From Ellagibacter isourolithinifaciens (lineage in GTDB: Bacteria > Actinomycetota > Coriobacteriia > Coriobacteriales > Eggerthellaceae): a stretch of 37,916 nt of DNA. Both the position numbers and the translations under genes were made by a program. Location: contig NZ_WAJR01000022.1 of NCBI RefSeq assembly GCF_008831035.1, positions 1 through 37,916 of the forward strand. Direction: 5' to 3'. Numbering within the stretch: position 1 is the stretch's first letter; each line of letters begins with the position of its first letter. Below the pieces are notes generated by a model. It had not been told where the DNA came from. It ran no database searches and saw nothing but the letters and a program-made list of their open reading frames with translations. Below are positions 1-9,788 of this stretch, in pieces.

Positions 1-440
1 TCGGCCTCCAGCTTCTGGACCCTCCGTTCGAGCTCCTGCTCGCGCGCCATCGGTCCGGGTGCCGCCTTCGCGCCCTTCGGCCTTCCTTTGGGCCTGGGCC
101 TGAGCGCCTCGGGGCCTCCTTCCCGATAGGCTTTCAGCCATTTCCGCAGAGGGCTGCTCGAGACTATCCCGAACCTGGCCATGGCCTCGGGCACGGTGGA
201 GCCCTCGTCTTCGACCGCTCTGACGGCGGCCACTTTGGTATCGAACGAGTAGGTCTTCTTCTTTGCCCCCATGGCGGCCAGAGCTCCTATGCCGACGGAT
301 CTGTAGGTGTCCAGCCATTTTCTCACGGTTCCCTCGGGGGTGCCGACAAGATATGCGATTACGTCGCGCCCGTGGCCCTCCTCGTAGAGTTCGACGGCGC
401 GCCGTCGAACCCCCGCATCGTAAAGCGGTCTTCCAGACAT
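1..440 (-). CDS. IS3-family transposase OrfA (helix-turn-helix subunit), partial
   Basis: The reading frame starts at an ATG ending at 440 and runs off the left edge, so about 146 codons are visible. It begins MSGRPLYDAGVRRRAVELYE and contains two HTH_29/InsJ-like repeats (about residues 8-55 and 62-110), each with the typical VRKWL or LRKWLKAYR recognition-helix ending. A basic PRPKGRPKG stretch and the beginning of a heptad region (REQELERRVQKLEA) follow. This order is characteristic of OrfA of IS150/IS3-type elements, where OrfA binds the terminal repeats and supplies the leucine zipper for the OrfAB transposase. A GGGAGG ribosome site lies 7 nt before the ATG. OrfB with the DDE domain should lie left of the window. 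Family identification is from the motifs, not from a search. Confidence 0.85.
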   Translation of the reverse strand, partial: MSGRPLYDAGVRRRAVELYEEGHGRDVIAYLVGTPEGTVRKWLDTYRSVGIGALAAMGAKKKTYSFDTKVAAVRAVEDEGSTVPEAMARFGIVSSSPLRKWLKAYREGGPEALRPRPKGRPKGAKAAPGPMAREQELERRVQKLEA

Positions 441-446
441 AAAGAA

Positions 447-480
447 GCCTCCCATTTCTCTTGTCCAAGAACTGGGAGGC
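447..480 (-). promoter_or_regulatory. Hairpin able to mask the OrfA ribosome-binding site
   Basis: GCCTCCCA at 447-454 and TGGGAGGC at 473-480 form an 8-bp perfect inverted repeat. On the transposase strand the second arm contains the GGGAGG Shine-Dalgarno. A transcript entering the element from outside would carry both arms and could fold to hide the ribosome site. This is a known way in which insertion sequences limit expression from external promoters. The role here is inferred. Confidence 0.4.
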
Positions 481-542
481 AGTTCACATGGATGTGCGGG
501 CTCTTCTTGTTTTGCTTGATAGTTCGCAACCCCAACTCGCGG

Positions 543-1292
543 TTACTGGTTGTTCTGCGTGGGGTCTTGGGGCGGCTGCTGCTCGTTGAGGGGCTGGCTT
601 TGCGCGTCTTGCTGCTGCGCGAAAGGAGGCTGCGGCGCGCCTTGTGCGTACGGCTGCTCGTAGGGTTGGCCGTAGGGCTGCTGCGGTGCGCCCTGCGCGT
701 ACGGGTTCTGCCCGGGCTGGACATAGGGCTGCTGGTAGTAACCGGGCTGTGGCGCCTGGTAGGGCTGCGCACCCGCATAGCCCATCTGCTGCTGCGTGAA
801 GGTCTCGGGCGGCAGCTTCTTCATCTTGTTCACGTACACCGCCACGATGATGAACAGCACGAGCGTTATGACGCTGCAGGTGAGCACCGAGACGACGATG
901 CCTGCGATCGTCCAACCGAACAGCTTCGAGAACTTGGTCGGATCGGCGCAGCTCTTGATGCCGATGACGCCCGCGATAAGCTGCACGACGACGCATAGCA
1001 GGCCCAGCACCAGCAGGAATGCGGAAATCCCAACGGTGGCGTTCAGCATCGCGAGGATGCTGCCGCTGTCCATGCCTCCCAAATAGATGTAGTCGTCGTC
1101 GAAGTAGTTGCCGGAGCTGTAGGCGGTGCCGTTGAGTTCGTTTTGGATTTCGGCGATAACGGTGGGGTCGTTTACTGCAACGCCGAAAATCGCGATGAGC
1201 GCAAACCCGGCGATGACGCCGAGGATGCCCAGTGCGGCAAGCACGACGATGGCGATGCTTAGACCGCGTACGGTTTTGGAATCGGAGTTCAT
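543..1292 (-). CDS. Four-helix membrane protein with Pro/Gln/Tyr-rich tail, unknown function
   Basis: 249 residues. The first half has hydrophobic segments at about residues 10-36, 80-112 (possibly two) and 125-152, a tetraspan-like arrangement with a loop rich in Asn, Asp and Tyr between helices 1 and 2. From about residue 160 the protein is cytoplasmic and of low complexity, with repeated QGAPQ, PYGQPYEQPY and PYAQGAPQ units. Such a layout is common in actinobacterial DUF4064/DUF4190-like proteins, whose function is not known. The ATG at 1292 is preceded by AGGAG with 6 nt spacing. It is a single gene between the IS end and the divergent alcohol dehydrogenase gene. Confidence 0.8.
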   Translation of the reverse strand: MNSDSKTVRGLSIAIVVLAALGILGVIAGFALIAIFGVAVNDPTVIAEIQNELNGTAYSSGNYFDDDYIYLGGMDSGSILAMLNATVGISAFLLVLGLLCVVVQLIAGVIGIKSCADPTKFSKLFGWTIAGIVVSVLTCSVITLVLFIIVAVYVNKMKKLPPETFTQQQMGYAGAQPYQAPQPGYYQQPYVQPGQNPYAQGAPQQPYGQPYEQPYAQGAPQPPFAQQQDAQSQPLNEQQPPQDPTQNNQ

Positions 1293-1459
1293 TGTCTTCT
1301 CCTTTAGGGGGATTGTCGGACGGGTTCAGTATACTATGGGCAAATCGCGAGAGGTCTTTCGCGGAGGTCAAATTACTGTGACAGTTCTAAAACGGAAAGG
1401 TAACGCCGCACATCGCAAGCCGTTTTTTGCAGCGTGCACATTGGGAAAGGATTGTTTCC

Positions 1460-2644
1460 ATGCTTGATTTCGAGTTCATGTCCCCGACTCAGTTCGTCTT
1501 CGGCCGGGGCGTCGAGGAGAAGGTGGGCGACAAGCTCGCCGAGCGCGGCGCAAAGAAGGTGCTTTTGCACTTCGGCGGGCAGAGCGCGGTGCGAAGCGGG
1601 CTCATCGACCGCGTCTGTGCGTCGCTCGACGCGGCGGGCGTCGAGTGTGTGAAGCTCGGCGGCGTGCGTCCGAACCCCGAGATCGAGCTCGTGCGGGAGG
1701 GCGTGGCCCTGTGCAAGAAGGAGGGTGTCGACTGGGTGCTCGCCGTTGGCGGCGGGTCGGTCATCGACTCGGCGAAGGCGATCGCGAACGGCGCCTGCAT
1801 CGAGGAGGACGTGTGGGAGCTCTTCACCACGAAGCGCCCCAATGCGAACGTGCTCCCCATCGCCGTGGTCCTCACCATCCCCGCGGCGGGCAGCGAGGCG
1901 TCGAAGAACACCGTGATCAGCAACGACGCGCTCGGCATGAAGACGGGGTACGGAAACGAGCACCAGCGCCCGAAGCTTGCGTTCATGAACCCCGAGCTCA
2001 CCTTCACGCTGCCCCCGTACCAGACGGCCGCGGGCATCACCGACATGTTCTGCCACCTGCTCGAGCGCTTCTTCGACGATGTGGACGCGGTCCCCGTGAC
2101 CGACAACCTGAACCTCTCGCTCATGAGGACCGTGCGCGCCGAGGCGCCGCGCGTGCTCGCGGACCCTGAGGACTACGAGGCTCGCGCGAACATCATGTGG
2201 GCGGGGATGCTCTGCCACCAGGGGCTCGCGGGCGTTGGGCGCCACGAGGACTGGGCGACGCACGGCCTCGAGCACGAGCTGTCGGCCTTCGACACCTCCA
2301 TCACCCACGGTGCTGGGCTCGCGTGCCTGTTCCCCGCATGGATGGAGCACGTGCACGCCGAGAACCCCGCGCGTCTGGCCTACTATGGGCGTGAGGTGTT
2401 CGGGCTCGCCCCCACGGGCGACGTCTGCGCCGACGCGCTTTCGGCTGCTGACGAGACGCGCCAGTTCTTCGCGTCGCTCGGCATGCCGACGACCCTGACC
2501 GAGCTCGGCATCGGCGAGGATGAGATTGACAAGGCCATCGAGAAGATGATTCCCACGCTGAAGAAGAACAAAGGCGAGGTGTTCGGCAGCTTCAAGAAGC
2601 TCACGATGGAAGACGCCGAGGAGATCTACCGCTCGGCAGTGTAG
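1460..2644 (+). CDS. Iron-containing alcohol dehydrogenase (YqhD/butanol dehydrogenase type)
   Basis: 394 residues, the normal length for group III metal-dependent alcohol dehydrogenases. They interconvert aldehydes and alcohols with NAD(P)H. The Rossmann-like nucleotide motif GGGSVIDSAK is at residues 97-106. The four metal ligands can be read as Asp195 and His199 (ITDMFCHLLE), His268 (DWATHGLEHEL) and His283 (SITHGAGL). The DWATH context matches YqhD and BdhA rather than the propanediol or glycerol branches, which suggests NADPH use and broad aldehyde reduction. An upstream in-frame start at 1427 is possible, but the ATG at 1460 has GGAAAGGA 8-9 nt before it and gives the usual N-terminus MLDFEFMSPT. 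The gene stands alone and ends before a strong hairpin. Confidence 0.92.
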   Translation: MLDFEFMSPTQFVFGRGVEEKVGDKLAERGAKKVLLHFGGQSAVRSGLIDRVCASLDAAGVECVKLGGVRPNPEIELVREGVALCKKEGVDWVLAVGGGSVIDSAKAIANGACIEEDVWELFTTKRPNANVLPIAVVLTIPAAGSEASKNTVISNDALGMKTGYGNEHQRPKLAFMNPELTFTLPPYQTAAGITDMFCHLLERFFDDVDAVPVTDNLNLSLMRTVRAEAPRVLADPEDYEARANIMWAGMLCHQGLAGVGRHEDWATHGLEHELSAFDTSITHGAGLACLFPAWMEHVHAENPARLAYYGREVFGLAPTGDVCADALSAADETRQFFASLGMPTTLTELGIGEDEIDKAIEKMIPTLKKNKGEVFGSFKKLTMEDAEEIYRSAV

Positions 2645-2722
2645 CGGCACGGCGGCGTGCCGCTACACCGCGCATGCCTGCAAAGCGGCTCGCATTGCGA
2701 GACGAGGCACATATAGCTGAAG

Positions 2723-2762
2723 GGCTGGGCGATTCCAGATTATCGGAGTCGCCCAGCCTTTT
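2723..2762 (+). terminator. Rho-independent terminator after the alcohol dehydrogenase gene
   Basis: GGCTGGGCGA (2723-2732) pairs perfectly with TCGCCCAGCC (2749-2758). Partial pairing of TTCC with GGAG extends it inward, and TTTT follows. It lies between two convergent genes. Confidence 0.8.
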
Positions 2763-2766
2763 GCTG

Positions 2767-3135
2767 CTACTTGTCCCCGATGAGGGAGTTCACCAGAGAC
2801 GACACGATGCTGATGACGATAGACGCGACAAACGCGCTCCCGAAGGTCGCGATGTGCAGGCCCATGCCGAACAGGCCATCGGTGAGCCATGACGCGATGT
2901 AGAGGAGCAACGTGTTCACGATAAGATAGAAGATGCCGAATGTGAGGAACGTGAGCGGCAAGCTCAACATCTGCAGGATGGGCTTCAGGCCGATGTTCAC
3001 AAGCGAGAGCACGAGTGCGAACACAGTAATGATGATCCACGCGTTGTCGCCTCCGACGATGTCGATGCCGGGGACGATCCAGGCGGCGGCCGCCACGGCA
3101 ACGGCGGTGGCGAGCCAGCGGGCGATGAAGTTCAT
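2767..3135 (-). CDS. Phage holin family 4 / YvlD-like small membrane protein
   Basis: 122 residues with four hydrophobic segments at about 5-22, 30-53, 58-80 and 90-116. The protein begins MNFIARWLATAVAVAAAAW and contains the family hallmark N-x-x-LKPIL followed by LPLTFLTFGIFYLIVN. These belong to the mycobacterial phage holin superfamily IV/YvlD group. Members are common chromosomal inner-membrane proteins and need not be phage-derived, and no function is established. A much longer reading frame extends upstream to 3360, but the ATG at 3135 has an AAAGG site and starts exactly at the conserved region. A TACAAT hexamer on the - strand at 3184-3189 could be its -10 element. Confidence 0.85.
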   Translation of the reverse strand: MNFIARWLATAVAVAAAAWIVPGIDIVGGDNAWIIITVFALVLSLVNIGLKPILQMLSLPLTFLTFGIFYLIVNTLLLYIASWLTDGLFGMGLHIATFGSAFVASIVISIVSSLVNSLIGDK

Positions 3136-3342
3136 GAGAGGCCTTTCTCGTTGATACGCCTGACGGCGCGATGTTTTCGGTCCATTGTACGACACGTTCG
3201 CCTTCGCGCCCGTGCGGGTCGCTCTTTTGAAACTGTCTTGTAGCGAACGCGTTATTTGGAGCTGTGCCCGAGGGGATTTTTGCTCGGTTGCTTTCGGTAT
3301 GCGCGGGTTTTCTGAGAGATGGGCGCCGTCACGGCGTTCTTG

Positions 3343-3358
3343 TGACACAATGAGTGGC
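3343..3358 (+). promoter_or_regulatory. Candidate extended -10 box of a leaderless rlmD transcript
   Basis: TGA-CACAAT (TGN plus hexamer, 3343-3351) is followed by 7 nt and then ATGG. Transcription would start at about the A of the ATG. No Shine-Dalgarno is present. The hexamer is a weak match, so this rests mainly on the shared geometry with three other genes in the window. Confidence 0.35.
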
Positions 3359-4999
3359 ATGGCTAATCATGAGAAAAGGCGTCAAGAAGACGCGAAGAAA
3401 AAAGCAAAATCGAATACGCGTGCAAAGTCGGGCGCAGGCTCGAAGAGAGCGGGGCGCTCTCGCGCCGCTCGACGCGCAGGGGCGAGCGATTCGCCTTGCC
3501 CGGTCGACGCTCGCTGCGGCGGGTGCAAGAACCTGTGCGTCCCCTACACCAAGCAGCTCATCGACAAACAGCTGCGCATCGAGCGCCTGTTCGCGCCGCT
3601 CGCGCCCGACGGGGCGATATCCCTCATCAAGGGTATGAAGGACCCTTACCACTATCGCAACAAGGTGATTTCCCCCTTCGCGCCGGGTAAGAAGCTGCCC
3701 CCGCGCGGGCAGGATCGCAGGGCGACCGACCCCCGCGATCGCAAGGCGGCGGATGCCCGCGGTGCGAAAGGCGGCAAGGGGAAGCGCCCCCAGGCTCGCT
3801 ACGAGATTCTCACCGGCATGTACGCCGCGGGATCGCACGAGCTGGTGCCTACGGACAAATGCCTGATCGAGAACGAAACGGCGAAGAAAGTCGTGCTCGC
3901 GGTGCGCGATATCATGCGCAAGCACGACGTTGCCCCCTATCGCGAGGACACGGGCACGGGGTTCATGCGCCATGTCGTGGTGCGCGTCGGCCACACCTCG
4001 GGCGAGGTGCTCGTCACGCTCGTCACGAACAGCGATGATTTCCCCTCGTCGAAGTCGTTCTGCCGCGAGCTCATCCGCCTCTGCCCTGCGGTGACCACGG
4101 TCGTGCAGAACGTGAACGAGCGTCAGACGAACGTCATCTTAGGCGACAAGGAACGCGTGCTCTACGGACCCGGGTTTATCCTCGACGAGCTGTGTGGGCT
4201 TTCCTTCCGCATATCGTCCAAGTCGTTTTACCAGGTGAACGCGACGCAGACGGAAGTGCTCTACCGTGCGGCCATGGAGCTTGCGGGCTTCGACGGCACC
4301 CAGGTCGCAATCGATGCGTACTGCGGCACGGGAACGATCGGCCTTGTGGCGGCGAAGTCGGGCGCGGCGCGCGTGATTGGCGTCGACTCGGTGGAGTCGG
4401 CGATTCGCGATGCGCGGACGAACGCCCGCCACAACGGTGTCGAGAACGCGGAGTTCGTCGCCGGCGACGCCACCGACTTCATGTGCGAGCTTGCGAAGGA
4501 GGGCGTGCTCGGTGCGGAATCGCCGGAAGAAGGCGCCCAGGCGGGCGGGCTTGTCGTGCTTATGGACCCGCCGCGCGCGGGCTCGACGGAGGAGTTTTTG
4601 CGCGCAGCGGCGGCACTCGCCCCGGAGCGGATTGTCTACATCTCCTGCAACCCCGAGACGCAAGCGCGCGACGTGGAGTTTCTCGACTCGATAGGCTATG
4701 CGGTCGTGGCGGTGCAGCCGGTCGACATGTTCCCGCACACCGACCACATCGAGTGCATCGTGGCGCTCGAGCCGGTGGATTCTCTTTCGCCCGATCGCTG
4801 GGGCAAAGAAGGCGGGGAAGAGGAAGCCCCAGACGACGAAGGGACCCCCGATGCGGAAGAGGAGGCCGCTGAGGAGGAAGCCCCCGAGGGTGATTGCGAC
4901 GGGGACGCCGCTGACGAGGTCCCCAACGGGGAAGCCCCCGGCGTGGAGGTTCCCGCCGCCGACCCCGCCGACCCTGCAATCGATGAGGAGGTCGAATAG
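3359..4999 (+). CDS. rlmD: 23S rRNA (uracil-C5)-methyltransferase, RlmD/RlmCD (TrmA) family
   Basis: 546 residues from this start. The enzyme transfers a methyl group from S-adenosylmethionine to C5 of uracil in rRNA. Cysteines 47, 53 and 56, with Cys168 in TDKCLIEN, fit the [4Fe-4S] pattern of RumA. The SAM-binding motif DAYCGTGTIGL is near 319, DPPRAG near 403, the catalytic cysteine in SCNP is near 430 and the base Glu in DHIECI near 465. Unusually, the N-terminal TRAM domain is replaced by a Lys/Arg-rich stretch, a basic insert occupies about 112-146, and a Glu/Asp/Pro-rich tail of about 65 residues ends the protein. An ATG at 3350 is an alternative start. I prefer 3359 because a CACAAT box ends 7 nt before it and no ribosome site is visible. 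tilS follows after 2 bp. Confidence 0.88.
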   Translation: MANHEKRRQEDAKKKAKSNTRAKSGAGSKRAGRSRAARRAGASDSPCPVDARCGGCKNLCVPYTKQLIDKQLRIERLFAPLAPDGAISLIKGMKDPYHYRNKVISPFAPGKKLPPRGQDRRATDPRDRKAADARGAKGGKGKRPQARYEILTGMYAAGSHELVPTDKCLIENETAKKVVLAVRDIMRKHDVAPYREDTGTGFMRHVVVRVGHTSGEVLVTLVTNSDDFPSSKSFCRELIRLCPAVTTVVQNVNERQTNVILGDKERVLYGPGFILDELCGLSFRISSKSFYQVNATQTEVLYRAAMELAGFDGTQVAIDAYCGTGTIGLVAAKSGAARVIGVDSVESAIRDARTNARHNGVENAEFVAGDATDFMCELAKEGVLGAESPEEGAQAGGLVVLMDPPRAGSTEEFLRAAAALAPERIVYISCNPETQARDVEFLDSIGYAVVAVQPVDMFPHTDHIECIVALEPVDSLSPDRWGKEGGEEEAPDDEGTPDAEEEAAEEEAPEGDCDGDAADEVPNGEAPGVEVPAADPADPAIDEEVE

Positions 5000-5001
5000 C
5001 C

Positions 5002-6105
5002 ATGGACGTGATCGAGCGCATGCGGGCTGCCATCGCGGCGCATGGGATGGCCGACGCCGACACCCCGGTGCTCCTCATGGTGTCGGGCGGGTCGGACTCA
5101 ACGGCGCTCGCCTACGCCGCCTGCGAGCTTGCCCAGGCAGGCGAGCTCGGGATGCTCGCGATGCTGCACGTGAATCACCATCTGCGCGGCGAGGACGCCG
5201 ACGCCGACGCCGCCTTCGTGTCCCAGTTGGCCGACGCCTTGGCAATCCCCCTGTTCATGTGCGATATCGATGTGGCAGGAGAAGTCGCCCGCACGGGCGG
5301 CAACGTGGAAGCGGTCGCGCGCAGCGAGCGCTATCTTGCCGCGAACGAGGCGCTCGAGAGCCTGTGCCGCCATGCGGGCGCGCCGCTTTCCAGCGGCCGC
5401 ATCTTCACGGCGCATACCGCCGACGACCGCATCGAGAGCTTCTATATGCGCTCGATCGTGGGCACGGGCCCTGGCGGCTTTCGCGCGATGCGCTACGAGA
5501 ACGGCCCCATCGCGCGTCCGCTTCTTGACGTTGGGCGCGAAGACCTGCGCGATTACCTGCGCAAACGAGAGCAATCCGGCGAGGTGTGCGTATGCGATGC
5601 GCAGGGGAACCTCTGGCGCGAGGACGCCACCAACGCGCACACGGACCATTTCCGCGCCTTCGTCCGCCACGAGATCGTGCCGCGCGCGAAAGAGCGCAAC
5701 CCCCAACTGCTTGAGACGCTCGGCCGCACGATGGACCTTATCGCCGACGAGGACGATTTCATGGAAGGCCTCGCTCGAGAGGCCGCGGGCAAGCACCTCA
5801 CCTGGGTCTGTCAGGCGGAGGGTCGCGACCCCGATTGGCAAGAGGGCTTCAAGCTGTCCCCGTCGTTCGGGCAAGTGGCGCTTCCCGTCGCCCGCCGCGC
5901 TATTGCGGGAGCGCTCCAGCGCGTGCTCGGCGTCGACACGCGGGTGGAGACGGCGGCCGTTGCGGGCGTGCTCGATGCGTTCGAGGATAAGCGCCCGAAA
6001 AGCGGCTATGTGACAAATATCCAGGGTGATTTGGCCGTGAGCGCGAACAAGCGCGGCGTGCTGGTGGAACCCATGAGCGCCTTTCGCGCAAGGAGGAAGA
6101 AATAG
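5002..6105 (+). CDS. tilS: tRNA(Ile)-lysidine synthetase
   Basis: 367 residues. TilS converts cytidine 34 of the CAU-anticodon isoleucine tRNA to lysidine using ATP and lysine, so that the tRNA reads AUA codons. The PP-loop ATPase signature SGGSDS is at residues 29-34, followed by HVNHHLRGEDAD at about 56-67, and the TAHTADDRIES motif that positions the adenylate is near 140. The distal region is shorter than in E. coli but includes the typical RRxIAGAL-type helical part near 296. The ATG lies 2 bp after the rlmD stop, and maf follows directly, so these three are probably one transcript. The order tilS-hpt-ftsH is widely conserved in Gram-positive bacteria. Confidence 0.93.
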   Translation: MDVIERMRAAIAAHGMADADTPVLLMVSGGSDSTALAYAACELAQAGELGMLAMLHVNHHLRGEDADADAAFVSQLADALAIPLFMCDIDVAGEVARTGGNVEAVARSERYLAANEALESLCRHAGAPLSSGRIFTAHTADDRIESFYMRSIVGTGPGGFRAMRYENGPIARPLLDVGREDLRDYLRKREQSGEVCVCDAQGNLWREDATNAHTDHFRAFVRHEIVPRAKERNPQLLETLGRTMDLIADEDDFMEGLAREAAGKHLTWVCQAEGRDPDWQEGFKLSPSFGQVALPVARRAIAGALQRVLGVDTRVETAAVAGVLDAFEDKRPKSGYVTNIQGDLAVSANKRGVLVEPMSAFRARRKK

Positions 6106-6789
6106 ATGAGTGATAACGCCAACAGCCAGGGGAAACCCGCCGAAAAGCCCTTCCGCGTCGTGCTCGCCTCGGCGAGTCCTCGCCGTCGGGAGCTGCTCGA
6201 GCAGGCGGGCGTCACCTTCACCGTGCACGCTTCCGAGGTCGACGAGTCGCTCGAGCCCGACCTTCTGGCCGATCCGCCCGAGGCATGCAAGAAGCTCGCC
6301 GAGCGCAAGGCGGGCGCGGTCGTGCAGGAAATCCTGGCAGACCCCGCCTTTGAAGGCATGCTCATCGTGATCGGCTCGGACACGATGGTCGTGAAAGACG
6401 GCGACATCTTCGGCAAGCCGAAAAGCGCTTCCGACGCCACGCACATGCTGCGCCGCCTGTCGGGCGCGACCCACGAGGTGATCACGGCGGTGTCGGTATG
6501 GATGGTGTCCGCCGAGGCGGTCGATCCGGCGCTTGCGGCCGACGACGACTCGGGCAACATCTCGCTCGGCTTCCGCACCTTCTGCGACACCTCGCGCGTC
6601 ACGTTCCACGAGCTCACCGACGAGCGCATCCGCAAGTACCTGGCGTGCGGCGAGTCTTTCGACAAGGCAGGCGCCTACGCGGTACAGGGCGAGGGCGCCA
6701 AGCTCGTCAAGCACATCGACGGCTATAAGAGCACGGTGATCGGCCTTCCCGTCGAGCGGCTCGTGAAGGAGTTTCCCGACCTGGTTTAG
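6106..6789 (+). CDS. maf: Maf-family nucleoside triphosphate pyrophosphatase
   Basis: 227 residues. Maf proteins hydrolyse non-canonical or selected nucleoside triphosphates to monophosphates and pyrophosphate. The substrate loop SASPRRRELLEQAG is at 22-35, GSDTMVVKDGDIFGKP near 87-102 carries the catalytic Asp, and the closing motif GESFDKAGAYAVQGEGAKLV is near 184-203. An extra loop (about 138-160, rich in Asp and Ala) enlarges the protein from the usual 190-200 residues. The ATG is immediately next to the tilS stop codon and AGGAGG at 6091-6096 lies inside the tilS end, so the two are translationally linked. Confidence 0.9.
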   Translation: MSDNANSQGKPAEKPFRVVLASASPRRRELLEQAGVTFTVHASEVDESLEPDLLADPPEACKKLAERKAGAVVQEILADPAFEGMLIVIGSDTMVVKDGDIFGKPKSASDATHMLRRLSGATHEVITAVSVWMVSAEAVDPALAADDDSGNISLGFRTFCDTSRVTFHELTDERIRKYLACGESFDKAGAYAVQGEGAKLVKHIDGYKSTVIGLPVERLVKEFPDLV

Positions 6790-6899
6790 TTGTGTGTCGT
6801 TACCGTATCGTCGCTTTTGCGGGCTGACGTTGCGTTACACTTATCAGGTTACAGAAGAGAGGGCAGGTGCGCCTGCCGTATCGAATCAAAGGACTGCAC

Positions 6900-7448
6900 G
6901 TGCATAAGGACGTTAGCGAGATTCTGTTCACCGAAGAGCAGATTCACGACCGTGTCGCCGAAATCGGCGCTGCCATCACGGAAGACTTCAGGGAAAAAGC
7001 CGGCGACGACGGAATCATTCTCATCTCGGTGCTGCGCGGTGCGGCTATCTTCATGGCCGACCTCGCTCGTGAGATCAAGATTCCTTGCGAGATGGACTAC
7101 ATGGCCATCTCCTCTTATGGCAACGGCGTGAAGAGCTCGGGCGTCGTGCGCATCCTGAAGGACCTCTCCTCGCACATCGAGGGACGTCACGTGGTCATTG
7201 CCGAGGACATCCTCGACTCCGGCCTCACGCTGACGTATCTGCTGAAGAACCTGGCCTCGCGCAACCCCGCGTCGCTTACCGTGGCCACGCTCCTTCGCAA
7301 GAAGACGAAGGTGCAGGCGGACGTCGATTGCGCGTACGTCGGCTTCGAGTGCCCCGACCAGTTTATCGTGGGCTACGGCCTCGATTACGCGGAGCGATAC
7401 CGCAACCTACCCTACATCGGCGTGCTTAAACCGGAAGTTTACGAATAG
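6900..7448 (+). CDS. hpt: Hypoxanthine(-guanine) phosphoribosyltransferase
   Basis: 182 residues with a GTG start. The enzyme salvages hypoxanthine and guanine to IMP and GMP with PRPP. The PRPP motif VVIAEDILDSGLTLTYLL is at about 99-116, LISVLRGAAIFMADL at about 41-55 gives the PPi loop, and DQFIVGYGLDYAERYRNLPYIGVL is the C-terminal base-binding part. A longer frame begins at a GTG at 6867. I prefer 6900 because AAAGGA lies 6 nt before it and the protein then starts (M)HKDVSEILFTEEQI, as in other family members. The position between maf and ftsH matches the conserved tilS-hpt-ftsH neighbourhood. Confidence 0.92.
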   Translation: MHKDVSEILFTEEQIHDRVAEIGAAITEDFREKAGDDGIILISVLRGAAIFMADLAREIKIPCEMDYMAISSYGNGVKSSGVVRILKDLSSHIEGRHVVIAEDILDSGLTLTYLLKNLASRNPASLTVATLLRKKTKVQADVDCAYVGFECPDQFIVGYGLDYAERYRNLPYIGVLKPEVYE

Positions 7449-7456
7449 CATCGAAG

Positions 7457-7479
7457 CGGCGCCGCAAAAGGCGCCGTTT
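7457..7479 (+). terminator. Short GC hairpin between hpt and ftsH, possible weak terminator
   Basis: CGGCGCC (7457-7463) pairs with GGCGCCG (7470-7476) around the loop GCAAAA, then only TTT follows. Read-through into ftsH is likely. Confidence 0.35.
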
Positions 7480-7512
7480 CGCGATAAACGCAACAGAAAA
7501 GGCTCACTCTCC

Positions 7513-9777
<2,265 letters not shown>

Positions 9778-9788
9778 GGAGCGCATAC

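Larger units (their letters stand above)
1..486 (-). mobile_element. IS3-family insertion sequence, one end
   Basis: The OrfA start lies only 46 bp from a sequence that, read on the - strand, begins TGAACTGCCTCCCAGTTC. This is the TG...-type terminus expected of an IS3-family inverted repeat, so I place the element end at about 486. The other terminus and any target duplication are outside the window. The end lies about 56 bp downstream of the stop codon of the next gene (543-1292), so no gene is visibly broken on this side. Confidence 0.65.

Noticed and set aside
2767-3135. Prophage marker, because the family name contains holin
   Set aside because: YvlD-like proteins are common chromosomal membrane proteins and no other phage genes are present.
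5098-6714. A 538-codon - strand frame opposite tilS and maf
   Set aside because: It is a shadow of two clearly assigned genes and no motifs were found.
6817-6845. Promoter for hpt (TTGCGG-N17-CTTATC)
   Set aside because: The -10 match is poor and the gene can be reached from the tilS-maf transcript, so I do not list it.
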